A stretch of 64,000 bases of DNA, from contig CAWJCB010000001.1 of assembly GCA_963841105.1 (NCBI GenBank), positions 1-64,000 of the forward strand. The letters are read 5' to 3'. Below the pieces are notes generated by a model that did not search any database, was not told the DNA's origin, and saw only the letters and a program-made list of their open reading frames with translations. Shown here piece after piece: positions 35,717-44,095 of the stretch (its first letter is position 1; every line of letters starts with the position of its first letter). This DNA comes from VAZQ01 sp963841105 (GTDB taxonomy: Bacteria > Pseudomonadota > Alphaproteobacteria > Rhizobiales > Xanthobacteraceae). The position numbers and the translations under genes are program-made.

Positions 35717-37405
35717 TTAGCGCCTATGGGGTCGAGCACCAATCGTGTTAATCGTTTTCAAGCTTCCAGATCGGGCGGCGGCGGCGGCTTGCCCGATGAT
35801 CATGTCCGCGGCTTTCTCCGCGATCATGAGAACGCAGGCATTGATATGCGCCGAGACCAGATCGGGCATGACGGAAGCATCAACCACGCGCAGGCCTTCG
35901 ATGCCGCGCACGCGCAGCGCCGGATCGGTGACGGCATCGGGACCGATGCCCATGGCGCAGGTCCCGCATGGATGATGGGCGGTGATCACCGTCTCTCTGA
36001 TGAAGCGGTCGATCTCGGCAATCGGTCTTCACCTGCGCGCCGGGCGACACCTCATCGCCGCGAAAGGGGTCCATCGGCTGCTGGTAAGCCACGACCCGGG
36101 CGCGCTCAAACCCTTCGCGCAACCGCGGCAGGTCGTCCGGCGCGGAGAAGAAGTTGTAGATGATGCGCGGCGGCGCCGCGGGATCGCTCGATCGCAGCAG
36201 AACCTGCCCGCGGCTGTCGGGATGGAGAAGCGCCGGGCGAATGGCGTAGCCGTCGGGATAGGCGGGCCGGACAACGGGAAACCAGAGATGCGGTTGCGCC
36301 GGCGCGCCGCGGAACATGAACTCGATGTCCGGCACGGCAAGCTCCGGCCGCGTCCTGATGAAGGCGTGCAAGCCGCCGGGGACGACAGTGCCGGGCCCGG
36401 TGCCGAAGAACATACGCTCTGATCATCGCCGCGGCCATGCGGTCGAAGCGCATGTCGCGGCGAAAGGTGCTTTCGTTTCGCCGGGCAAAGAAGATGAGCA
36501 CCGCGAGATGGTCCTGCAGATTCTTGCCGACCGGCAGGTCGGCGGCGCATTTGATGCCCATCTCGGCCAGGTGCGCAGCCGGACCGATGCCGGAGCGCAT
36601 CAGCAATGGCGGGGTGTTGAATGCACCGGCAGCGAGGATGACTTCGCGATCCGCCGCAACCTCGACGCGCTCGCCTCCGCCTTTTCGCGTACGCGATGCC
36701 GATGGCCCGCGTTCCCCGCATCACCAGTCGGGATGCGTGTGCCTCCGTCGCGATGGTCAGGTTGGGCCGCTTGCGCGCCGGCTTGAGATAGGCGGTGGCC
36801 GCCGATGACCGGTAGCCGTCGCGGATGGTGTATTGACCGCGCCCGAAACCCTCCTGCCCTTTGCCGTTGTAATCGTCCGTCACCGGCATGCCGGCCGCCT
36901 TGGCCGCTGCGAGCCAGGCGTCGTAGATGGGGTCGCGCGTCTTTGCGAATTCGGTGCCGATCGGGCCCGAGCCGCCGCGCCAGCGATTTTCGCCGCGCTC
37001 CCAGGTTTCGCATCGTTTGAAATACGCAAGCACGTCGGCGTAGGACCAGCCGCGGGCGCCGTTGCGCGCCCACCGGTCGTAATCGCCGCGATGGCCCCGG
37101 GTGTAGGCCATGACATTGATCGAGGAGGAGCCGCCCAGCACCTTGCCGCGCATGGCATCGATCCGGCGGCCGTTCAGGTTGGGCTCGGGTTCGGTGTGAT
37201 AGCCCCAGTCGAACATGCCGCGCTCGTGCATCTGGCCCATGCCGAGCGGGATGTGGATGAACGGATGGCGATCGCGCGGGCCGGCTTCGAGCAGCAGCAC
37301 CTTGGCGCCGGCGTCCTCGCTCAACCGATTGGCCAGCACGCATCCCGCCGAGCCGGCGCCGACGATCACATAGTCGTAGCCTTTTCCCGGGACCTCAGTC
37401 GTCAT
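35717..37405 (-). CDS. GMC family FAD oxidoreductase (choline/alcohol dehydrogenase-like, three frameshifts)
   Basis: About 560 residues from MTTEVPGKGYDYVIVGAGSAGCVLANRL (37405), a FAD-binding Rossmann start. GMC signature 1 is MRGKVLGGSSSINVMAYTRGH. Signature 2 is in EVILAAGAFNTPPLLMRSGIG. The active-site His lies in TAHHPCGTCAMG, with SAHINACVLMIAEKAADMI at the end. Extra single bases near 36690 (A), 36415 (T) and 36027 (T) break the frame. The substrate alcohol is unknown. It sits with Rieske and amidohydrolase genes in a catabolic stretch. Confidence 0.87.
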
Positions 37406-37490
37406 GCCCGGACTTGTTCCGGGCATCCACGTCTGTTGCGCCGAAAGCAAGACGTGGATGGCCGGGACGAGCCCGGCCATGACGGCGGAA
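37406..37490. repeat. Interspersed repeat (GTCATGCCCGGACTTGTTCCGGGCATCCACGT type)
   Basis: Inverted halves GTCATGCCCGGACTTG and GACGTGGATGGCCGGGACAAG...GGCCATGAC form a long hairpin just upstream of the GMC gene. Related copies are at 37930-38050 and 51610-51705. Confidence 0.65.
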
Positions 37491-37529
37491 AATAGATCAG
37501 CACCATCGGAGTGTCATGAGGTGGCAAGC

Positions 37530-37904
37530 TCAAGCGGCGTTCGGCAGCGTCACATAGACACGGTCGTTGTGCACCCTGACATTGACCGGGCGCAGACGAT
37601 ATTTGGGATCGCCGCAATGGCGGCCGGTTTCGATATCGAACTCCCAGCCGTGCCAGGGGCAGACGATGTTGTGCCGGCTGGAGAAGCGCAGACCGCGGCT
37701 CGTCTGGTCAGGGGCAAGCTCTTCCTCGACGCGCGGGATCACCTTGCCCTGACATACCGGGCCGCCATCATGTGGACAGTGGTTCTCATAGGCGAGCAGC
37801 CGATCTCCCTTCCGGAAGATTCCGAGCTCGAAGTCCTCCACCCGGAGCACGCGGTAGTCGCCCTCAGCGAAATCGCGCAACTCGCCCACCATGATCTCGT
37901 TCAT
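37530..37904 (-). CDS. Rieske [2Fe-2S] protein
   Basis: About 124 residues from MNEIMVGELRDFAEGDYRVLRV (37904); the longer upstream frame crosses repeat DNA. The cluster ligands are in NHCPHDGGPVCQG (Cys, His) and CPWHGWEFDIETG (Cys, His), the ferredoxin-like Rieske pattern. DRVYVTLPNAA ends it. It is a small electron carrier, probably for an oxygenase or reductase encoded elsewhere, as none is adjacent. It shares strand and neighbourhood with an amidohydrolase and a small uncharacterised protein. Confidence 0.9.
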   Translation of the reverse strand: MNEIMVGELRDFAEGDYRVLRVEDFELGIFRKGDRLLAYENHCPHDGGPVCQGKVIPRVEEELAPDQTSRGLRFSSRHNIVCPWHGWEFDIETGRHCGDPKYRLRPVNVRVHNDRVYVTLPNAA

Positions 37905-37929
37905 CGTTTCACCTGTTTCAAACCACTCT

Positions 37930-38050
37930 TCGCCGTCATGGCCGTGCTTGTCACGGCCATCCACGTTTTTCCCAGAAAGGGGGGAAGGCGTGGATGACCG
38001 GAACAAGCCCGCCCTCGGACTCGATCCGAGGGTCCGGTCATGACGGAGAG
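37930..38050. repeat. Interspersed palindromic repeat
   Basis: GCCGTCATGGCCGTGCTTGTCACGGCCATCCACG and GCGTGGATGACCGG...GGTCCGGTCATGACGG form opposed halves. The second half matches the repeat at 9464-9502 closely. Confidence 0.65.
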
Positions 38051-38056
38051 CCGCTA

Positions 38057-38361
38057 CTACTCATTGCGTGCACGGCGGTACCACATCTGCAAATCGAAAA
38101 AGTTCAGGTCGGCGGCGCGCATGATGGCGCAGATTGCCGTGACCGCCTCGGTGGCGTTCACCGGCCGATCGCCGAAAGGCGCCAGCTCCTCGCCCGGTTC
38201 TCCCATTTGGCGGCATAGAGCCGCACCGCGGCCGAGAGAACGCGCTGGAGAACCTCGTCGGCAACCAGATCAGGATTGCCGTTGCGGATCGCGTCCTCGG
38301 TCAGTGCGCAAAACGCCGCGCCGGGATCGGCGACATCGGCTTTCGTCGTTGCGGAACTCAT
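38057..38361 (-). CDS. Small uncharacterised protein in the amidohydrolase cluster (frameshifted)
   Basis: It starts MSSATTKADVADPGAAFCALTEDAIRNGNPDLVADEVLQRVL (38361). That frame stops early. Adding one T near 38210 restores GEPGEELAPFGDRPVNATEAVTAICAIMRAADLNFFDLQMWYRRARNE, ending at 38057. This is the only frameshift in the window best fixed by adding a base. Restored length is about 101 residues, mostly helical. I do not recognise a named family. Its place between Rieske and amidohydrolase genes on one strand suggests a shared operon. Confidence 0.65.
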
Positions 38362-38424
38362 GGCGTTGGCCTCGGTGTACCTCCCCTGAAAGAGGCGGTC
38401 GCATCTGGGTTGGCTACGGCCCCC

Positions 38425-38600
38425 CTCACCCGCTCGCTTCGCTCGCGACCTCTCCCCGCCGGGGAGAGGTGAACCGAGTCTTGGAAGCCACTTGAGAGCT
38501 TTCTCCGCGGTTCGAGATGGTCATCGCACGAGCAACAGACTCCATTACCTCTCCCCAGCGGGGAGAGGTCGGCGCCAAAGGCGCCGGGTGAGGGGGTCAC
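38425..38600. repeat. CTCTCCCC/GGGGAGAG repeat, two hairpins
   Basis: ACCTCTCCCCGCCGGGGAGAGGT (38450-38471) and ACCTCTCCCCAGCGGGGAGAGGT (38547-38570) lie in opposed context with CCCTCACCCG/CGGGTGAGGG flanks. Same family as 8022-8163. It occupies the amidohydrolase 3' flank. Confidence 0.65.
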
Positions 38601-38660
38601 GGGTGTCAAGTGCGATTGCCCTCGCCTTTCAGGGAGGTATTGCCGGCAGTGCGTGCGCGC

Positions 38661-39912
38661 TCATTCGGCCGGAACCGCGACCGGCCGCGCCGGCGCCTTC
38701 TTGCCGGATTTTGCCGGCGGCACGTCGAGCCCGAAAAGCTGCGCCGCGGTCAGCCCCATGATGTTGCGTTTGGCCTGCTCGTCGAGGAAGGGCAGCTTCA
38801 TGATCGAGCTCGGCGCGTCGAAGTCCCAATGCGGCCAATCCGATGCGTAGAGAAGCTGGGTCTGCGCCCGCATCGCCTCGAACGTGGCCTGCGTCAGCTT
38901 CATGTTGCTGCGCTCGAGCGGCTGGCTCGTATAATACATCTCCTGCATGTACTCGCTCGGCCGCCGCTTGAGCAGCGGGCATTCGGAGGTGCGCATCATG
39001 TATTCCGTATCAAGCCGCTGCATCAGGAACGGAATCCAGGCGAGGCCGCTCTCGATCCAGATCACCTTGAGCCTGGGGAAGCGCTCAGGAATGCCGTTGA
39101 GCACCCAGTTGGTCATGTGAATCATGTTGAAATGCGCAAAGGAGAGCGAGTGCATTCCGATGAAGCGGTTGAGTTGCGCAAACGACGGGTCGCCCCAGGT
39201 GAAGCCGGCATGGAAGCCGAGCGGCTTGCCCACGTCCTGCAGCGCCGCGTAAAGCCGCATATAGGAGTTGTGCCACACCGGCTTGTGGCGTGTTGAGGTA
39301 ACGGAGAAGCCGACGACGCCGGGCGCATCGGCAAATCTCTCGACCGTTTCAACCGATGCGTCGGGATCGTTGAACGGCAGGTAGAGCAGCGCTTTCTGGC
39401 GGGGATCCTGGGGCAGGATACTTCTCGACCAGCCAGCGGTTATAGGCGTTACCGAGCGCCACTTCGGCGTCGGCCTGCGGATGCATGCCGAGCGAAAGCA
39501 TGGGGGTTGGAAACACCACCATATAGTCAATGCCCATGGCATCCATGGCGCGCTGGCAGAGCTGGACCTGGCGATGCAGCCCGGGCGGAGTAGGCTCGGC
39601 CAGCGCCTGCTGGTGCATGATGCGGCCGGCCACGTCCTGATAGAGCGGGCCATTGGCGTTCAACAAACCCGGCGGCGAACCCGTACGATCGCGGAAGGCC
39701 TGCGCGATGTAGCGCAGAACGTCGTTGTCGATGCGCTCGGTGATTTCCGGCCAGAACGATATCTCGTTGACATGGGCATCGACATCGACAACGAGCCAGT
39801 CCTTGAGCTTCTCCGTCACCGGCGCGGCCTTGGCCAGATAATCGCGCGTGTCGGTGCGCGTGGAAATCTTCTCCAGCTCGCTGATGCGGGGCGCGGTTTC
39901 GCGAATGTTCAT
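38661..39912 (-). CDS. Amidohydrolase-2 family metal-dependent hydrolase (frameshifted)
   Basis: About 416 residues from MNIRETAPRISELEKISTRTD (39912). The N-terminal metal motif is VVDVDAHVNE (DxH type). PLGFHAGFTWGD and IWIESGLAWIPFLMQRLDTEY are typical of the 2-amino-3-carboxymuconate-semialdehyde decarboxylase-like branch. LLYASDWPHWDFD supplies the last Asp. One extra T near 39418 (WLVEK|ILPQDPRQKALLYLPFND) splits the frame. It acts on an unknown aromatic or ring-cleavage acid. It probably starts the transcript leading into the small protein and the Rieske gene. Confidence 0.87.
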
Positions 39913-40070
39913 GGGGCAAACCCTCTCTCGAGGTCTCCGGACGCCGCTCGGGGGAGCCTCCGGGAATTGGACTTCACTCTATTGGCAGGGCGTTGCCCGC
40001 GCAACGATGGTGTGGGGGGCTTGTGCCCCTACTTCAGCATGATGGATATGAAGGTTGGAGGGAATTTTCC

Positions 40071-40283
40071 GTCATGGCCGCGCTCGTCGCGGCCATGACG
40101 ACTGATGGCGAAACTTGTCATTCCGGGGCGCCGACGCAGGCAAGTTTACGCAGCCTGCGTAAACTTGGCCGCGTAGCGGCGAACCCGGAATCCAGTAAAC
40201 GTCTGGATTCCGGGCTCGCGGCCCTTCGGGCCTCGACCCGGAATGACGCGGCATATGATTGAACTTCGAAATCGATGAACTAA
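40071..40283. repeat. Hairpin plus GTCATTCCGGGGCGCCG repeat, copy 3, with nested palindrome
   Basis: A GTCATGGCCGCGCTCGTCGCGGCCATGAC hairpin (about 40073-40101) is followed by copy 3 of the family. It carries the same inner CAAGTTTACGCAG/CTGCGTAAACTTG block as copy 2. The copy lies immediately beyond an HNH gene remnant and may mark where that gene was broken. Confidence 0.75.
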
Positions 40284-40302
40284 GCCCAACTTGCACTGCT
40301 GG

Positions 40303-40403
40303 CAACCTTCGATGCCGCGCTCGATCCGGTAGCCGTTGTCCCACGCCGCCTTCTGCGCCTCGGTGCGCACCACGAAGCCGGGTGGGTTCTCCGGCGCGAT
40401 CAT
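40303..40403 (-). pseudogene. 5' remnant of an HNH-endonuclease-type gene
   Basis: A frame starting 7 bases after the ImmA-like stop encodes MIAPENPPGFVVRTEAQ and AAWDNGYRIERGIEG, then loses sense as it runs into repeat copy 3. From memory this is the N-terminus of a family of HNH endonucleases whose middle section also appears as a fragment at 46352-46470. The rest of the gene is missing here. Identity is inference from short sequence. Confidence 0.5.
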
Positions 40404-40409
40404 CGGCCG

Positions 40410-41280
40410 CTACCCGGCAACCTTGAAATTGGTCTTTGCGCCAATGCCCAGCAGCGTCTCGATCTGCCCGGCGGCGTGCATGACCTGGTAGATGTCGAGG
40501 TTTCCGACGGTCGTGTTCTGATTCACAAAATTTGCCAGGTAGGTTTTCGATCTCGAACTCGACGCCGTTTCGCTCGCAGACGATGAACGCCACGCTTTCG
40601 GCTTCGAGCTCCTCCTGCCGGTGCGCGAGGTCGGAGCGGTCCCTTACACCAAGGGCATTGTCTGCTCCGAGATGACCCAGAAACAGGTGAGCGAGCTCGT
40701 GCGTCAGCGTCACGAATTGCACCGGCGCGGGATGATGCTTGTTGATGAAAATCCGGTAGGTATTGCTCTCCTTGTCGTTCGCCGCCCTCTTCGTGCAACG
40801 GATCGAGCCGGCCTTGGCGTCGCCGGCATCGAGATCGGCCCAGAGGATGTTCCTGTTGCCGGTCAACTCGCGAAACCTTCCGATCTCAATGTCGCGGATC
40901 GGACCGCGCGCGAAAAATGACGCCACATCCTGCGGCAGATCCTTACCCTCGGTGTCCATGACATCGTAGACAAGAGCGACAGGAGCAAACGGCCAGAGGA
41001 TCAGCAGCGGTCGCGCGCCTTCCTTCGGCTTGCGACCGAACCTGATCCGCCAGTCGGCAGCGGAGGCCGCATAGGTGAGACCGGGCTTCTGCACCTGGAG
41101 CAGCATGGCGTTGAACGGCGCGAAATTGCGCAGCCGCACGACGAAGTCGAGGAGCCCCTTGTAGTCCGCGCTGTTATGATAGAGGCGCGAATCGGTGAGC
41201 AGAGCGTCGAGCAGGGTGCGCGTCGCCTCGACCTCGAACAGGTTTCCTTGTGCGTCGGGACCTGATGGAGCAGCGCTCAT
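40410..41280 (-). CDS. ImmA/IrrE-type zinc metallopeptidase-like protein (frameshifted)
   Basis: About 289 residues from MSAAPSGPDAQGNLFEVEA (41280). The N-terminal half (LLDALLTDSRLYHNSADYKGLLDFVVRLRNFAPFNAMLLQVQ) is a helical ArdC-like region. The zinc site is THELAHLFLGHLG, and the downstream Glu in EELEAESVAFIVCERNG completes the gluzincin pattern. One extra C near 40550 shifts the frame; the C-terminus restores as NYLANFVNQNTTVGNLDIYQVMHAAGQIETLLGI. Such proteins accompany mobile DNA and anti-restriction or restriction genes. The neighbours are HNH and helicase remnants. Confidence 0.82.
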
Positions 41281-41400
41281 GCCGCCAGCTCGCTGCGCTC
41301 CATCCGGTGCTCGGCCGCCGGCGCGAGGCGGGCAGTGCGGCACTCGCCGAAGCGGCGCGTTGGATTTGGGCACGCGGAACGTTTCGGATGGGTAGTCCGC

Positions 41401-41487
41401 TCAGTTGCGCTCACGTTCAGGTTCTTTAGTAGTGACATCGGCGAACTGCCCTATACGAACCAGCTTTGCGCGGGTGTCGGCCTCGTT
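41401..41487 (-). pseudogene. Fragment resembling the N-terminus of a type I restriction HsdR subunit
   Basis: One minus frame reads NEADTRAKLVRIGQF, close to the EADTRAKLIDP start of EcoEI-type HsdR proteins, and then degenerates to a stop at 41401. It is too short to be functional. The call is tentative. Confidence 0.35.
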
Positions 41488-41506
41488 ATAATCATAAAGG
41501 CCGCTG

Positions 41507-41593
41507 CTAGGTGTAGTCAGGCATGCGGGTAAAGGAGCAAGCAAATCGCGCGTAGCCGCCGACAAGTGCGCGATCCAAATCGAAGACGTTCAC
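41507..41593 (-). pseudogene. 5' remnant of a DEAD/DEAH helicase gene, copy 1
   Basis: A GTG start at 41593 with a purine-rich GAGAGAGGGATGGGG upstream encodes VNVFDLDRALVGGYARFACSFTRM and then a stop after 28 codons. This matches the usual beginning (NVFDLDxALVSDYARFARSFT) of a DEAD/DEAH helicase found next to HNH/ImmA genes. A second copy of the same start is at 46500-46553. Confidence 0.55.
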
Positions 41594-41615
41594 GGCGGAG
41601 TCCCCATCCCTCTCT

Positions 41616-41777
41616 CTATTTTTATTCTACTTGAACGGACGTGCTGCTCAATCGGAAATTGCCTCAGTGCTGGCGATTTTGCGGGGACGGACCTACGGCG
41701 ATTCCCGCGACATTGAGCTCGTCCAAGATGCGATCCGTTCGGCGGCCGTGCCAAATGCCATAGCCGGCCTTAAGTAA
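41616..41777 (+). pseudogene. Orphan 3' gene fragment of unknown family
   Basis: A plus frame ending at TAA 41775-41777 reads NGRAAQSEIASVLAILRG, RTYGDSRDIELVQDAIRSA and AVPNAIAGLK, protein-like and with normal codon use. It has no start of its own and is cut upstream by the helicase remnant. I do not recognise the family. It may be the tail of a gene destroyed by rearrangement. Confidence 0.3.
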
Positions 41778-41884
41778 GGTGGTGTGATACGTTCGTCGTC
41801 CACCGGCGCCTGAGCAAAGATCAACCTACACGCGTGCCGGAACTAGTACCGCTGCACAGTGATTTTGACAGGTTGAAACCCGGG

Positions 41885-42142
41885 TCAAAGTAGCTCTGGC
41901 AGGCATTTCGGATCAACGAGCATTTCGATGCTGCGAGCGACGCGGGGCTGTCGTCGGATGAATCCTGCCCGTTCGAGCGTGAGCACCATCTGGTGAACCG
42001 AAGGTGGGCTGACGCGAAAATATTCCCGCATATCCGTTTCGGCTGGCGGCCGGCGGTGCAGGCGCGTGTAAAGGTGGATAAACGCCAGATATTGGCCCTG
42101 CTTAGGCGTGAAGTTTTTTGCCGCGCGACTCACGCCCGCCAT
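41885..42142 (-). CDS. LexA-like HTH protein, passenger of the IS630 element
   Basis: An 85-residue protein (MAGVSRAAKNFTPKQGQYLAFIHLYTRLH) matching the LexA N-terminal winged helix: PPAETDMREYFRVSPPSVHQMVLTLERAGFIRRQPRVARSI. There is no LexA protease domain. It is divergent from the transposase with 46 bases between the starts, well placed to repress the transposase promoter. It lies inside the IS ends, so it is part of the element. Confidence 0.82.
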   Translation of the reverse strand: MAGVSRAAKNFTPKQGQYLAFIHLYTRLHRRPPAETDMREYFRVSPPSVHQMVLTLERAGFIRRQPRVARSIEMLVDPKCLPELL

Positions 42143-42188
42143 CCGATTCAGTTGTTCGTCCGTGCCTCGAACCAGGGAGGAGGCACAG

Positions 42189-43331
42189 ATGAATGTACGC
42201 TATCGGGTCGAACTGAGACAAACCGAGCGCACCGAGCTCACTGCGCTTCTGAGCGGGGGCAAGCACGCGGCGCGCAGGCTCAAACGAGCGCAGATTTTGC
42301 TGGCCGCCGACGCAGGGGCCAGCGACGACGATATCGCGACCAGCGTGGGCGTTGGCGGCTCGACCGTCTACCGGACCAAGCAGCGCTTCGTGCTCGGCAA
42401 CCTGGAGGCTGCGCTCAGTGAAGTGCCGCGCTCGGGAGCGAGCCGTAAGCTCTCAGGCAAAGAGGAAGCCCTGCTGGTCGCCACGGCTTGTTCCAAGCCC
42501 CCGCAGGGACGCGCCCGTTGGACCCTGGAGCTGTTGGCTGGCAAGCTGGTCAGCCTCACCGAGCACGACAGTGTCTCGCGTGAGACCGTGCGCCGGCGGT
42601 TGGCCGAAAACGACCTCAAGCCCTGGCGCAAGGACATGTGGTGCATTCCGCAGGTCGACGGCGAATACGTCGCCCGCATGGAGGATGTGCTCGACCTTTA
42701 TGCCGAAGAGCCCGATCCCAAGCGCCCGGTGGTCTGTTTCGACGAGAGCCCGGCCCAGCTCATCGGTGAGGTACGCCAGCCGATCCCGCCCGCTCCTGGC
42801 CAGCTCGAACGTTACGACTGCGAGTATAAGCGCAATGGAACGGCTAACCTGTTCGTCTTCTTCGACGTGCATCGACCCTGGCGCAAGGTCAAGGTCACTG
42901 AGCGGCGAGCAGCAGAAGACTACGCCGAATGCATGCGCGAACTCGTCGATGTCCATTATCCCGATGCCGAGTACATCCGGGTTGTGCAGGATAACTTATC
43001 GACCCACTCAGCCGGCGCCCTGTACCAGGCATTCCCGCCCACCGAAGCTCGGCGCATTTTGCGACGACTGGAGCTCCATTACACCCCCAAGCACGCAAGT
43101 TGGCTCAACATGGTCGAGATCGAAATCGGAGTGTTGCGCAGCCAATGCCTCGACAGGCGCATCGACAACAAGGAGCAGCTCATATCCGAGATCGCTGTCT
43201 GGGAACGTCAGCGAAATTCCTCGGGCGCGCGCATCAAATGGATGTTCACAACCGATAAAGCCCGCGCCAAAATGGGGAGGGCCTATCCACAGCCCGCTTC
43301 CGCTCGCGAAGCTCAAATCAAAAAGTCATAA
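42189..43331 (+). CDS. IS630 family transposase
   Basis: A 380-residue DDE transposase from the ATG at 42189 (GGGAGGAGG upstream). The N-terminal HTH pair includes AARRLKRAQILLAADAGASDDDIA. Catalytic residues are Asp in VVCFDESPAQL, Asp in RVVQDNLSTHS and Glu in SWLNMVEIEIGVL. The frame is complete and in one piece, unlike many chromosomal genes here. It ends 17 bases before the right end of the element. Confidence 0.95.
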   Translation: MNVRYRVELRQTERTELTALLSGGKHAARRLKRAQILLAADAGASDDDIATSVGVGGSTVYRTKQRFVLGNLEAALSEVPRSGASRKLSGKEEALLVATACSKPPQGRARWTLELLAGKLVSLTEHDSVSRETVRRRLAENDLKPWRKDMWCIPQVDGEYVARMEDVLDLYAEEPDPKRPVVCFDESPAQLIGEVRQPIPPAPGQLERYDCEYKRNGTANLFVFFDVHRPWRKVKVTERRAAEDYAECMRELVDVHYPDAEYIRVVQDNLSTHSAGALYQAFPPTEARRILRRLELHYTPKHASWLNMVEIEIGVLRSQCLDRRIDNKEQLISEIAVWERQRNSSGARIKWMFTTDKARAKMGRAYPQPASAREAQIKKS

Positions 43332-43507
43332 TCACTGTGCAGCGGTACTAGCCTGGAATTGACGGCCAGGCACGGGTGAAGTCAGTCATATGGATGACCT
43401 ACGGGCTCATGCGGCCAGAGCAGGCCTTTGCCGATAAATGTCGATTGGGTAGTCTATCTCGGTTGCTGGATTCGCAAGCTTCACTTCGAAACTCGATTGG
43501 ACACGTA

Positions 43508-44095
43508 GTGGACGCATATTTTTCTGCAGACGTTGAGACAGACGGGCCTATTCCAGGTCCGTACTCAATGCTGTCATTTGCAATCGTCTACGCTGGCTGC
43601 TTTGATGGCGATCGATTTAAGCGCCCAGCCGCGTACGACAGACTGCTTTACAAGGAATTGCAGCCGATCTCTGAAGTTTTCCAGGACGAAGCGCTGCGCG
43701 TAAATCGCTTGGACAGAAATCGTCTGATTGCCGAAGGCGAGCCTCCCATCAAGGCGATGGCAGAGGCCAACGAGTGGGTAAAGGACATTGCTGATGGAGC
43801 ACAGCCGGTACTCGTGGCATATCCACTAAGCTTCGATTGGACATGGCTTTACTGGTATTTTGTTCGGTTTTGCCCAGCCGGATCGCCCTTTGGTTATTCA
43901 CGTTGCTTCGACATTAAGACAGCACTCTCCGTGAAGGCTGGATTGCCCATCTCCGAGGCAAGTCGATCTCGAATTCGGGCATCACTTCTGCCTAAACACA
44001 AGCACACCCACCACGCTGTGGATGATGCCATTGCTCAAGCAGAAATTTTTGCAAACGTATTCGAATGGGAGGGGGTGCGTGAAAGAACTCTGTAG
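43508..44095 (+). CDS. DEDDh-family 3'-5' exonuclease, partner of the nucleotidyltransferase
   Basis: From GTG 43508 about 195 residues; the open frame begins at 43376, close to the IS630 end. VDAYFSADVETDGPIPGPYSMLSF carries the first Asp/Glu pair (residues 8 and 10). FDWTWLYWYFVRF supplies the second Asp, and HHAVDDAIAQAEIFANVFEW the His and last Asp, giving a full DEDDh set as in DnaQ/RNase T-like nucleases. The DNA is clearly more AT-rich than its surroundings. Its stop overlaps the next start by 17 bases, so the two are co-translated. The substrate, DNA or RNA, is unknown. Confidence 0.82.
   Translation: MDAYFSADVETDGPIPGPYSMLSFAIVYAGCFDGDRFKRPAAYDRLLYKELQPISEVFQDEALRVNRLDRNRLIAEGEPPIKAMAEANEWVKDIADGAQPVLVAYPLSFDWTWLYWYFVRFCPAGSPFGYSRCFDIKTALSVKAGLPISEASRSRIRASLLPKHKHTHHAVDDAIAQAEIFANVFEWEGVRERTL

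Larger units (their letters stand above)
41846..43348. mobile_element. IS630-family insertion sequence with LexA-like passenger gene
   Basis: Perfect 22-base inverted ends occur at 41843-41864 and 43330-43351 if the flanking CTAG halves are included. With the IS630 TA rule the element is 41846-43348 (1503 bases), beginning GTACCGCTGCACAGTGATT, inserted in a CTAG so that TA is duplicated (41844-41845, 43349-43350). It encodes a 380-residue transposase and a divergent 85-residue HTH protein. Intact ends and frame suggest recent activity. Confidence 0.9.
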
